DNA from: Nitrososphaeria archaeon
GTDB lineage: Archaea > Thermoproteota > Nitrososphaeria > Conexivisphaerales > UBA164
Assembly: GCA_029775955.1 (NCBI GenBank)
Contig: JARVJW010000121.1
Coordinates: 1-14,176, forward strand
Length of the DNA stretch: 14,176 nt
Direction: 5' to 3'
This document shows positions 7,446 through 14,176 of this stretch, piece by piece. The notes beneath the pieces are model-generated. The model had not been told where the DNA came from and made no database searches. It worked only from the letters and a program-made list of their open reading frames with translations. Made by a program: the position numbers and the translations under genes. How positions within the stretch are numbered: the stretch's first letter is position 1; each line of letters starts with the position of its first letter.

Positions 7446-7471
7446 CCCTTTAAGTTAAGATATGGTAAGAT

Positions 7472-7876
7472 TTGCAGCGCAAGGCCATTAAATTAGAATT
7501 CGAAGATAACGGCGGAGCTAAATACTTTTTTAAACTAGAGGGTAGCGTTTCAAGAGATAAAATAATAAGGTTGCTTGATATGTACGAAATAATTTCTGAA
7601 TCAGAAAGTAAAAAAGCACCAACAACAGAAAACTCAATAATAAAAAGAATTGAAATGATCATAAATGATTTTTCAACAAAAAAGTTTTCATCTAAAGCTA
7701 TGTTAGAGGCATATGAAGATAGATTTAATGAAAGTATTAAACTCAGTATTATATCAACATATTTGAGGCGGCTTTCAGATAAAGGGCAACTTATAAGGGA
7801 AAAAAGAGGAAAAGAATGGATCTACTATCACCCTGAGTTAGTAAAGGTATTAAATAAAAGAATACACGATAATTGA
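7472..7876 (+). CDS. Small winged-helix protein of the GINS-MCM cluster, function unknown
   Basis: 134 residues, no signal peptide or membrane segment. The N-terminal part (about 1-45: KLEFEDNGGAKYFFKLEGSV) looks like a small beta-rich module. The C-terminal part (about 55-125) reads as a winged helix: helices around SIIKRIEMIINDF and SSKAMLEAYEDRF, a recognition-type helix at IISTYLRRLSDKGQ, and a wing LIREKRGKEWIYYHP. I do not recognise a named family. It is likely a DNA-binding or protein-interaction domain related to replication or to control of the cluster, judged only from its place between ORB repeats and GINS. The start is TTG at 7472: an in-frame TAA at 7451 blocks extension, no upstream in-frame ATG exists, and the first internal ATG would remove the conserved-looking N-terminal strands. 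Confidence 0.75.
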   Translation: MQRKAIKLEFEDNGGAKYFFKLEGSVSRDKIIRLLDMYEIISESESKKAPTTENSIIKRIEMIINDFSTKKFSSKAMLEAYEDRFNESIKLSIISTYLRRLSDKGQLIREKRGKEWIYYHPELVKVLNKRIHDN

Positions 7877-7902
7877 AAAACATTCAAAGTTCAAGCATTA
7901 AA

Positions 7903-7910
7903 ATTATAAA
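7903..7910 (+). promoter_or_regulatory. TATA-like box before GINS
   Basis: ATTATAAA lies about 30 bases ahead of the GINS ATG at 7936, in a 59-base gap after the wHTH gene. It would allow GINS-mcm to be transcribed leaderless from its own promoter, separately from or in addition to the wHTH gene. Confidence 0.45.
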
Positions 7911-7935
7911 GCACTTAATTAAATGACATATAGTT

Positions 7936-8466
7936 ATGTTAAAAAACTACGATAAACTCGGTTCACTAAAATTAGTTAGTAAAACTGAAGAGCTTAACAA
8001 GATAAGAGTGCAAATAACAAGCAACATAAGCGGTTTTATATTTAGAGAATTTGGAATAAATGAACCTAAACAGGGTGATATCATAGACGTTGAATCTTGG
8101 TTAGGTACATTGATGATAAAAACCGGATATGCTAGGATAATAACTGAAGATTTTGAAAACGAAGTACTTAATTCACTGAATAGAGAAAAACTGATAGGAC
8201 AATATCAACTAAGCGGCATCAAACCAGATTTTTATATTAAACTTAAAACTCTTCTTTCTCATAAAGAAAAAACGGAAACTGGTAAAATACGAATGTATGC
8301 CATGGACCTTGTCACTTTAAGAACAAATAAAATAGTGCAATTAGCTCTGCAGGGGGCGCAATATGAAAAGCTCTCCAACGTTTTAACGCCTGAGGAAACA
8401 ATTTTTTTTCAAGAAATAAGGGAAACGGTAGAATATTGGAAAAGGAGAATGTTAAGTGAAATTTAA
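7936..8466 (+). CDS. GINS complex subunit
   Basis: This is the replication factor that binds MCM as part of the archaeal CMG-like helicase. It has 176 residues. The N-terminal part (about 25-68) resembles the small beta-rich GINS B domain (KQGDIIDVESWLGTLMIKTGYARII). The rest (about 90-176) is the helical A domain, with DFYIKLKTLL, the conserved KIVQLALQGA helix, LTPEETIFFQEI and a final EYWKRRML. The B-before-A order is that of Gins23 proteins, while the DFY..L and K.V.LAL.GA elements resemble the A domain of Gins51, so I leave the subtype open. A genome with one GINS would use it as a homo-oligomer. The stop codon overlaps the mcm start (TAATG, one shared base), so the two are translated together. 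The A-domain match and the mcm linkage make the family call firm. Confidence 0.9.
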   Translation: MLKNYDKLGSLKLVSKTEELNKIRVQITSNISGFIFREFGINEPKQGDIIDVESWLGTLMIKTGYARIITEDFENEVLNSLNREKLIGQYQLSGIKPDFYIKLKTLLSHKEKTETGKIRMYAMDLVTLRTNKIVQLALQGAQYEKLSNVLTPEETIFFQEIRETVEYWKRRMLSEI

Positions 8467-11400
8467 TGGTATACTCAGAATCAAAATTATATGATCAGTT
8501 CGAGTTTTTCTTAAAAAGTTATAGATCCCTGGACGGTAGATTATTATATAGGGAACAAATTACAAGGCTTGCATCAGAACAGAAACGATCTATTGTAATA
8601 AATTACCAGGACATAATTAAATTTGATCCAGAACTAGCAGTTTCCCTTGTAGAATCTCCTGGTTTAGCTATCGGAGAATGCACGAAAGCCGCAATTGAAA
8701 CACTAAAAATAGAGAACTTTGATTACGCTCAATCCATTGAAAGGGAATTTAAAGTAAGGATACGAGGACTCCCTGAAAGGCTAAATCTTCGTAATATAAC
8801 TTCAAAGTACATTGATAAACTAATATCCTTGGGCGGAATGGTCGTGAGAACTTCAGAAATAATGCCACTCCTGAAGGTAGCGGCATTCATATGCCCAAGC
8901 GGTCATGTAACCTACGTCATTCAAAAAGATACTCTGTTAAAACTTCCCTCTAAGTGTTCCCAGTGCAACGAAACAAGGAATTTTGACTTAGATCGTACCA
9001 AAAGCGTTTTTACTGACTTTCAGATTTTGAGGATACAAGAACTTCCAGAAGAATTGCCGCCCGGTCAGCTGCCCCAGTATATAGATATTGAAATTGACGG
9101 TGATGTCGTAAATGTTGCCAGACCAGGTGATAGAATCATAGTGACAGGCATTATAAGGGCAGAGGGAGAAAAAAACAAAAAAATAATTCAGTCGAGCCTT
9201 TTTAAGATAAAACTAGAGGGACTTTATATAGAAGAATTAAGCCGCTCTAACGAAAGAATAGAAATAACCCCTGAGGATGAAGAAAAAATTAAGGAGCTAA
9301 CTAAAACCCCAGACCTGTATCAAAACTTGATATTCTCGTTGGCACCAGGGATATATGGCCATAATGAAATAAAGGAAGCATTACTTTTAATGTCAGTTGG
9401 ATCCCCCCAGGTATTTCTTCCTGACGGCCAAGCTTTGAGGGGTGATATTAATGTATTACTTGTTGGTGACCCAGGCACAGCCAAATCAGAGCTTTTAAAA
9501 TATGTTTCTAGGCTGGCACCAAGAGCATTATATACAAGCGGGAGAGGGTCTACAGCCGCTGGCCTTACTGCTGCAGTTGTAAAAGAAGCAAACGGAATGA
9601 TGATGCTCGAAGCTGGAGCTGTTGTGCTTGCAGATCAGGGAATAGCGTGCATAGATGAGTTCGATAAGATGAAACCAGAAGATAGGGGCGTCCTGCACGA
9701 AGTTATGGAACAACAATCATATCACCCATCTTTTGAAATTTCATTAGCTAACGGAAGTAGGATGGCAATTGGCTCATTTGTGGATGATCTTTTTAAAAAG
9801 AATCCCTTAATGGTGATTCAGGGCAAGGATTGTGAGATATTGCCAGTTATAGGAGGGCCAGAAATTCAAACATGTGAGATAATAACGGGAAAAATAGTTA
9901 GAACACATATTCACAGAGTTAGTAGGCACAAAGCCCCAGAGAAATTTGTGGTTATTAAATATTCAAACGGCCGGCAGATCATAGTAACTCCTGAGCACCC
10001 TGTATTTGTATACAGGGGAGGCGATTTTATAACCACCGTGCCTGCCATTGAGATAAAGAAATATGATTATGCGCCAGTTCCAATAAAAATTCCAAACTCT
10101 TCAGATGTGGTACTTCTCAAAAAACCCAGCAGCACAGAGCAAACGGACAAGGAGATGCATCTGCCTGATTCACTTTCTCCAGAACTATCAAAATTGCTTG
10201 GATTCCTTATTTCAGGAGGCAATTTTTATACAGGCAATTCATACGAAATTAATTTCTCAAATGCTGACCCAGCCCTGCTAAAAAGCGTTGAAAAACTTTT
10301 TAATAATATTTTTCACCTGGTGCCCTCCATTCAAGTCAAAGGTGGGGTTACTATTCAAAGATACATATCAAAACCCCTGTTCATGTGGTTTAAAGAAAAC
10401 TTCCCAGAAGTTCTCGCTAATGAAAGAGAAAAAAGAGTCCCTTATAAAATTCTCGGTTCTTCGGTGAAAAACACACGTGAGTTTCTCGCTTCAGCATTCC
10501 TTTGTGACGGTTATGTTAAAACAACAGCTATTTGCTATCGAACAAGGTCCCCAAAGCTTGCTGAAGATTACCAGGACCTTCTACACAAACTCGGCATAAT
10601 GTCCCGCATTACTCATGATGATTTAAATAACTTTTTTAATGTATGCATGACCGATAATTTTGCTCACTATTTTATAAATCAGGTTAGCGAAGATTTAGAC
10701 AAGAGACTAGAAAAGGTAAGGACCTTAAACAAAAACCGTTCATGGGTTACTGAAGGGGACGATGTACTTCCCCCTCAAATTGTAAGCAAGATAATCAATC
10801 TTATGGATGCTCTAGGGCTAAAGCAATCAAATTACTTCCATGGGCACACCCAATTTGGAATAAATCGCCGTGTTATTGAAAAATGCCTGACGGAAATAGA
10901 AAATAAAATCAAAAAATTTGAAGCGTTTTCGTCATCGTCCTCTCCTTATTATAATCTAAGGCAAGACAGAAAAAAAATTGGAATATCACAACAGAAGTTA
11001 GCCACTATTTGCAAGATAAAACGAACAAGTATCTCTTATCTTGAAAAAGGCAGGTACGATGCCAGTTCCCAGATAATGGTTCAAACTCTTCGTAAAAAGG
11101 TAAAAGAATATTCAAAGGGGCTTCAATTAGAATTGCAGAAGGTCAAATCACTTATCAAGTACGAATTTATACAAATAAGCGCTACCGAGATAGTTAAAAA
11201 CGAGGGTAATCTAAAGTGCGATTGGGTTTATGATATAACGATTGAGCCAACTCATAACTTTATTTCGAAAGGATTAATTCTTCACAACACGGTAAGTGTT
11301 GCTAAGGGAGGTATAGTAGCTACACTTAATGCAAGAACATCTATAGTAGCAGCCGCCAACCCACTGTTGGGAAAATATGACACCTACAAAAACTTATATG

Positions 11401-12080
11401 AGAACATTAATTTGCCAATACCACTTTTGAATAGATTTGATTTGATATTTATTATCAGGGATATACCAAACAGGGAAACTGACGAAAAATTAGCTGACCA
11501 CATACTCGAGATAAGAAAAAAAAGCGACTACGTATATCATCCCCCTATAGAGTTTAATTTATTAAGAAAATACTTGGAATACGTAAAAAGAGCAAACCCC
11601 AAGCTTTCAGTTGAGGCATCTGAAAAAATCAAAGCTTTCTACTTGGAAATGAGGGGGTCTAGCCAAGAAGGAACAATAGCAATTACAGCAAGGCAACTAG
11701 AAACTCTTATAAGATTGACTCTTGCTCGTGCAAGGTTGTTACTAAAAGAAAATGCGGATGCTGAGGATGCAACCAGGGCGCTAGAACTGTTAAAATCTAT
11801 GCTTGAAACAGTAGGCGTTGATGTAAGAACCAAAAAATTCGATATTGGAGGTATATTGCAGGGAAAACCAGCCAGTGAAAGGTCGCAACTGCAAATAGCA
11901 CTGGAAACATTCACAAAACTATGTGGTCCAAAAAATATGCCAGTTGAAGAAAAGACCATAATTGATGAACTTATCAAAACTGGCAAGTTTACCAACGAAG
12001 ATGCAGTAAGAATAATAACAATAATGCTTAGAAATGGCCAAATATATGAAAAAGAATGGGGAAAATATAGCCTTGTTTAA
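8466..12080 (+). CDS. mcm: MCM replicative helicase precursor, contains an intein
   Basis: This encodes the hexameric ATP-driven 3'-5' DNA helicase that opens the fork. The 1204-residue precursor is one open frame. After removal of residues 418-941 the product would be 680 residues, normal for archaeal MCM. The N-terminal domain holds a zinc site (C143, H147, C164, C167) and an OB fold. The AAA+ core has Walker A GDPGTAKS (334-341) and Walker B with D397 and E398 (ACIDEFDKM). After the intein come the pre-sensor-1 hairpin (TVSVAKGG), sensor 1 in AAANPLLGKYD, the arginine-finger region LLNRFDLIF, and sensor 2 near ITARQLETLIRL. A C-terminal winged helix ends the protein at KYSLV. The start overlaps the GINS stop. 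The intein cuts the ATPase core, so splicing is required for activity. Confidence 0.97.
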   Translation: MVYSESKLYDQFEFFLKSYRSLDGRLLYREQITRLASEQKRSIVINYQDIIKFDPELAVSLVESPGLAIGECTKAAIETLKIENFDYAQSIEREFKVRIRGLPERLNLRNITSKYIDKLISLGGMVVRTSEIMPLLKVAAFICPSGHVTYVIQKDTLLKLPSKCSQCNETRNFDLDRTKSVFTDFQILRIQELPEELPPGQLPQYIDIEIDGDVVNVARPGDRIIVTGIIRAEGEKNKKIIQSSLFKIKLEGLYIEELSRSNERIEITPEDEEKIKELTKTPDLYQNLIFSLAPGIYGHNEIKEALLLMSVGSPQVFLPDGQALRGDINVLLVGDPGTAKSELLKYVSRLAPRALYTSGRGSTAAGLTAAVVKEANGMMMLEAGAVVLADQGIACIDEFDKMKPEDRGVLHEVMEQQSYHPSFEISLANGSRMAIGSFVDDLFKKNPLMVIQGKDCEILPVIGGPEIQTCEIITGKIVRTHIHRVSRHKAPEKFVVIKYSNGRQIIVTPEHPVFVYRGGDFITTVPAIEIKKYDYAPVPIKIPNSSDVVLLKKPSSTEQTDKEMHLPDSLSPELSKLLGFLISGGNFYTGNSYEINFSNADPALLKSVEKLFNNIFHLVPSIQVKGGVTIQRYISKPLFMWFKENFPEVLANEREKRVPYKILGSSVKNTREFLASAFLCDGYVKTTAICYRTRSPKLAEDYQDLLHKLGIMSRITHDDLNNFFNVCMTDNFAHYFINQVSEDLDKRLEKVRTLNKNRSWVTEGDDVLPPQIVSKIINLMDALGLKQSNYFHGHTQFGINRRVIEKCLTEIENKIKKFEAFSSSSSPYYNLRQDRKKIGISQQKLATICKIKRTSISYLEKGRYDASSQIMVQTLRKKVKEYSKGLQLELQKVKSLIKYEFIQISATEIVKNEGNLKCDWVYDITIEPTHNFISKGLILHNTVSVAKGGIVATLNARTSIVAAANPLLGKYDTYKNLYENINLPIPLLNRFDLIFIIRDIPNRETDEKLADHILEIRKKSDYVYHPPIEFNLLRKYLEYVKRANPKLSVEASEKIKAFYLEMRGSSQEGTIAITARQLETLIRLTLARARLLLKENADAEDATRALELLKSMLETVGVDVRTKKFDIGGILQGKPASERSQLQIALETFTKLCGPKNMPVEEKTIIDELIKTGKFTNEDAVRIITIMLRNGQIYEKEWGKYSLV
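9717..11288 (+). mobile_element. MCM intein with a degenerate LAGLIDADG domain and an HTH
   Basis: This is a 524-residue protein-splicing element. It starts with Ser (precursor S418) after MEQQ and ends in HN before Thr942, so it uses Ser1, the C-terminal His-Asn and +1 Thr. Block A is SYHPSFEISLANGSR, block B is IIVTPEHPVFV (T91, H94 of the intein), and the C-terminal blocks are VYDITIEPTHNFISKGLILHN. The central part is a LAGLIDADG endonuclease: motif 1 LLGFLISGG (160-168) has Gly at the catalytic Asp position, motif 2 LASAFLCDG keeps Asp (264). Residues about 410-460 form an XRE-like helix-turn-helix (ISQQKLATICKIKRTSISYLEKG). Splicing residues look intact, so MCM should mature; cutting activity is doubtful. 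Confidence 0.95.
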
Positions 12081-12115
12081 ACTAATACATTATTTGAATT
12101 AAAAATACAAAATAT

Positions 12116-12182
12116 CGGCTGTGGGGTAAAATTCCGCAGATAGGGTCCCCACACCGTCGTGCATGGGCACGGCGGTTAGCCG
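12116..12182 (+). ncRNA. Candidate structured RNA: three-branch fold just after mcm
   Basis: A closing stem CGGCT (12116-12120) with AGCCG (12178-12182) encloses two hairpins: GTGGGG (12121-12126) with CCCCAC (12147-12152), and CCGTCGTGC (12154-12162) with GCACGGCGG (12167-12175, one G-U pair, ATGG loop). All arms are GC-rich in an AT-rich setting. It does not fit a tRNA or a riboswitch class I know. Possibilities are the 3' end or guide-RNA part of a lost IS200/IS605 (TnpB) element, the left end of the transposase unit at 12231, or a 3' structure of the mcm transcript. The pairing is seen directly; identity is open. Confidence 0.4.
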
Positions 12183-12230
12183 GCGCTATATGTATGAAAG
12201 GACGAATTTTTTAACTTCGCTTTTTATAGC

Positions 12231-13202
12231 ATGGTGGAACTGCACAACGCCAATATCCAATTAAAGCTGAAGGACATGAGCTATTACATAAGAATACCTC
12301 AAAGAGCACCCGAAGAAGGAGAGGGACTGGAGGACCTATGAGCAGCAGTACGCCAGAAGGATAAGGGAAGGAGGCCATGAGGATGCTGGAGCCGCTGATA
12401 CACGAAGCCGTGACCACCATAGGGGTGTACCAGGAAGGTGAGACAAGGGGAAGGCCAGAGATGCTCACCCTTGAGCAGAAGGTCAAGCTGCTGCTGACAA
12501 GCAGCTCGTAGGTGAATCAAACAGGATGTTCACCAACATGCCGGATATATTCTCCATGGTGTCCGGGATGGACGTGTCGTACAAAACGGTGGAGAGGCTG
12601 TATTCTGACGACATGATCATGATGGTGCTACACAACCTGCTCATGCTAAGAAGAAAGGGAATGGGGTCACCATGTCCGACACCGCCGTGATGGGACACTC
12701 CTTGACCATCAAGAGGAATTATGAATCCTACGCGCAGAAGCTGAAGGAGTGGGCAAAGGAGGATCACAGGGTGAGGCTCTTCGCCTACACCTTCACCATA
12801 ATGGACCTGAAGACCAGGCTGTACCTGGCCTGCGGCTCAAGCCTGAAGAAGGAGGCATTCGAAGGCGCCATGTCCATGCTCTCCCGCGTCGATGTCAGCC
12901 TGAGCTCCATGAGGCTTGATAGGTATTATTCCTACCCTACGTACGTTGATGCTTTCGGTGCAGGTACAGTGTACATAATACCCAAGAAGAATTCAACCCT
13001 GAACGGCTTCCAGAAGTGGAAGGATACCATGAAGGATTTCATAAGGTACACCATAAGCTATCTGGAACAATATCATAAAAGGAGCAACTCCGAGTCCGGC
13101 TTCTCACAGGACAAGATGCTCGGCTGGACGGTCACACAGAGGAGAGAGGACAGAATTGAAAGCGCGATGCTATGCGCCGGTTCACAATCTATTCAACTTT
13201 GA
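12231..13202 (+). pseudogene. DDE transposase, broken by stops and frameshifts
   Basis: From ATG 12231 the frame gives MVELHNANIQLKLK and stops at 12338-12340. Further pieces in other frames include RMLEPLIHEAVTTIGVYQEG (from 12377), LVGESNRMFTNMPDIF and MVSGMDVSYKTVERLYSDD (to about 12690), and a long last piece from about 12672. The last piece keeps a likely first Asp (SDTAVMGHSLT), a second in RLDRYYS and the Glu in SNSESGFSQDKMLGW, with KKNSTLNGFQKWKDTMKDF between them, a DDE layout of a family found in archaea. The tail after REDRIESAM is frame-shifted and short. It is GC-richer than the replication genes. At least four breaks make it inactive. I cannot name the IS family with confidence. 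Confidence 0.75.
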
Positions 13203-13603
13203 GAGGTAACCATGCAAGAATAGCATCCCACACTCCAAAACATCATGCTGTGTTGAACAAATATTTAAGTGACCTGTAGCTCCAGGAGCTTTTTTTCCTT
13301 CCTGCTAGGAATAACTTTCCACAGGACCACAATTGCGCCCCTTTTTCTCAGGTAAGAGACAACCTTTCCCCGATCCTCCTCTCTTATCATTGAACACGCC
13401 CTTGGAATAACGTATGTTCCTGATCTTGTCAAGCCTTCCTTGATCTGTATCTTCCATGGTGAGAGTAGCTCTCATACCGATCACGGTAGAACTTTGAGAT
13501 CTCTCCGCTGCTCCTGTCATCTCAGAGTGAACGATATCAGGCCGTTTCCACAACAACTGGAAGGTTTCTAAGAATATAAATATATGCCTGTTGTATACTG
13601 CAA
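13203..13603. other. Gap between two transposase remnants, possible decayed frame on -
   Basis: About 400 bases. It holds the right 19-bp repeat (13246-13264) and a short T-run at 13290-13296. On the minus strand, from about 13440 down to a TAA at 13265-13267, one frame reads IREEDRGKVVSYLRKRGAIV and ends in LLELQVT. It looks coding in style but has stops just upstream and no family I recognise. A neighbouring frame (13305-13679) is open but shows no convincing protein pattern. Confidence 0.4.
13246..13264. repeat. 19-bp inverted repeat, right copy (likely IS end)
   Basis: TGCTGTGTTGAACAAATAT pairs, with one mismatch, with the reverse complement of 125-143. It lies between the transposase remnants at 12231-13202 and 13604-14176 and could be the left end of the latter element. 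Confidence 0.5.
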
Positions 13604-14176
13604 TTAAGGTGGGGAAAACCTTACAAGGACAGGAGAGACTGGAAGGCATACAACGAGGAACTGGTGATAAGGGGAACATTCCTCTTTGATCTCGATTTCG
13701 CTGATCAGTGGGATTCCGAGCTGAAGCACATAAATCTGGAAAGGATCTACATACCGCTTCCCGGAATGAAATTCATGATGCTCTGGAAGCAGCATCTTGA
13801 CTATCGCGGTATTGCAAGATCAATGCAGAGTAAGGGGCTCCTGAATACGGCGATTATACAACCATATGGTACCGCATCCATGACATGGTACCGGGCCTGG
13901 AACATGCAGATCAACCGACGGTACAGGCATGAAGACAGGCAACGCAGGATCATACAGGATATGGTGATCCAGATGCAAGGCAGAAGAAGCACCTCATAAT
14001 CACCGCCGATGTGCGGACAAAGAAGATCATAGGAATAAAGGTGCACACAGAGGGTTCAGGTCCATCTGAACCAGAGACTGCGGAGAAGCACTTGAGAGAT
14101 GCAGTGCTGAGGGGAGTGAAAGTTGGTGCATTGGTGACGGTGCATTCGATACCAACGATCTCATGCATTTAATAGG
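13604..14176 (+). pseudogene. IS5-like DDE transposase, frameshifted and cut by the window edge
   Basis: The frame reads WGKPYKDRRDWKAYNEELVI then RGTFLFDLDFADQWDSELKH, the N-terminal pattern shared with the broken transposase at 290-1009. It stays open to 13999 but family sequence moves to another frame at about 13980 (KKHLIITADVRTKKIIGIKV) and again near 14125, where the second catalytic block GDGAFDTNDLMHL appears. No clear start codon is found before 13664 (a GTG inside the conserved N-terminus), so the 5' end may also be lost. Its 3' part lies beyond the window. If this element is the same type as the one ending at 81, its missing C-terminus should resemble the 26 residues at 1-81. That link is inference. 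Confidence 0.8.

Larger units (their letters stand above)
5705..7471. other. Long intergenic region from the origin to the wHTH-GINS-mcm unit
   Basis: This stretch of nearly 1.8 kb has no intact gene. From 5705 to about 6440 it is AT-rich with only tiny frames; visible items are a small inverted repeat at 5787-5802 (GGGGTTA..TAACACCC), CATGG..CCATG at about 6019-6030, an inverted ACTTTGTT/AACAAAGT pair at 6262-6312, and the palindrome TTTGTTAACAAA near 6423-6434. From about 6500 to 6930 lies a decayed TnpB on the minus strand. From 7245 to 7336 there are two ORB-containing repeats, then a promoter-like stretch before 7472. The frames at 6439-6675 (TnpB zinc-ribbon debris) and 7155-7355 (read through the repeats) are not genes. 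Confidence 0.6.

Noticed and set aside
12116..12182. tRNA or a known riboswitch class
   Set aside because: No T-loop GTTCRA motif, no acceptor/CCA-type layout and no match to the conserved cores of TPP, fluoride or cobalamin riboswitches that I know.
12211..12767. Three overlapping minus-strand frames (12211-12486, 12299-12520, 12483-12767)
   Set aside because: They are antisense to the broken transposase on the plus strand, whose family sequence is clear.
13278..13296. Bacterial-style intrinsic terminator (AGCTCC/GGAGCT then T-run)
   Set aside because: The inverted arms are separated by a single base, so a stable hairpin cannot form as written; the T-run alone could still end archaeal transcripts.

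Overview
This is a piece of an AT-rich archaeal chromosome. It carries an archaeal-type replication cluster (Orc1/Cdc6, GINS, MCM), an archaeal HAD phosphatase and an archaeal-type arginyl-tRNA synthetase. The gene set, the likely leaderless starts behind TATA-like boxes and the single GINS subunit beside mcm suggest a Thermoplasmatales-type euryarchaeon. That placement is inference from protein style, not from a search.

Layout. Positions 1-1009 are transposase debris: a C-terminal stub on + (1-81) and a heavily broken IS5-like transposase on - (about 290-1009). A two-gene + strand unit follows: a phosphoglycolate-phosphatase-like HAD protein (1370-2089) overlapping argS (2070-3917). Then comes a gap with a decayed TnpB (IS200/IS605 OrfB) fragment on -, and orc1/cdc6 on - (4327-5535). 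At the 5' end of orc1/cdc6 is a textbook archaeal origin: two inverted ORB boxes (5542-5563 and 5685-5704) around about 120 bp of almost pure A/T with short tandem repeats. The 1.9 kb between orc1/cdc6 and the next gene also holds a second decayed TnpB (about 6500-6930) and, at its far end, two exact 33-bp direct repeats (7245-7277, 7304-7336) with the same ORB core and G-string. These lie just upstream of a small winged-helix gene (7472-7876), GINS (7936-8466) and mcm (8466-12080).

mcm is interrupted by a 524-residue in-frame intein (9717-11288). It sits between the Walker B motif and the pre-sensor-1 hairpin. Its first LAGLIDADG motif looks damaged and it carries an XRE-like helix-turn-helix. 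A compact three-branch RNA-like structure lies just after mcm. From 12231 to the right edge the window returns to GC-richer transposase remains: one broken DDE transposase at 12231-13202 and another IS5-like one at about 13604-14176.

How it fits together. Initiator (Orc1/Cdc6), origin (ORB-DUE-ORB), helicase (MCM) and helicase accessory factor (GINS) lie within 8 kb. ORB boxes stand before both the initiator gene and the GINS-MCM gene set, so the initiator may bind at the origin and also control both sets of replication genes. The core is bounded on both sides by decaying insertion sequences, and a 19-bp near-identical inverted repeat (125-143 and 13246-13264) occurs at the two borders.
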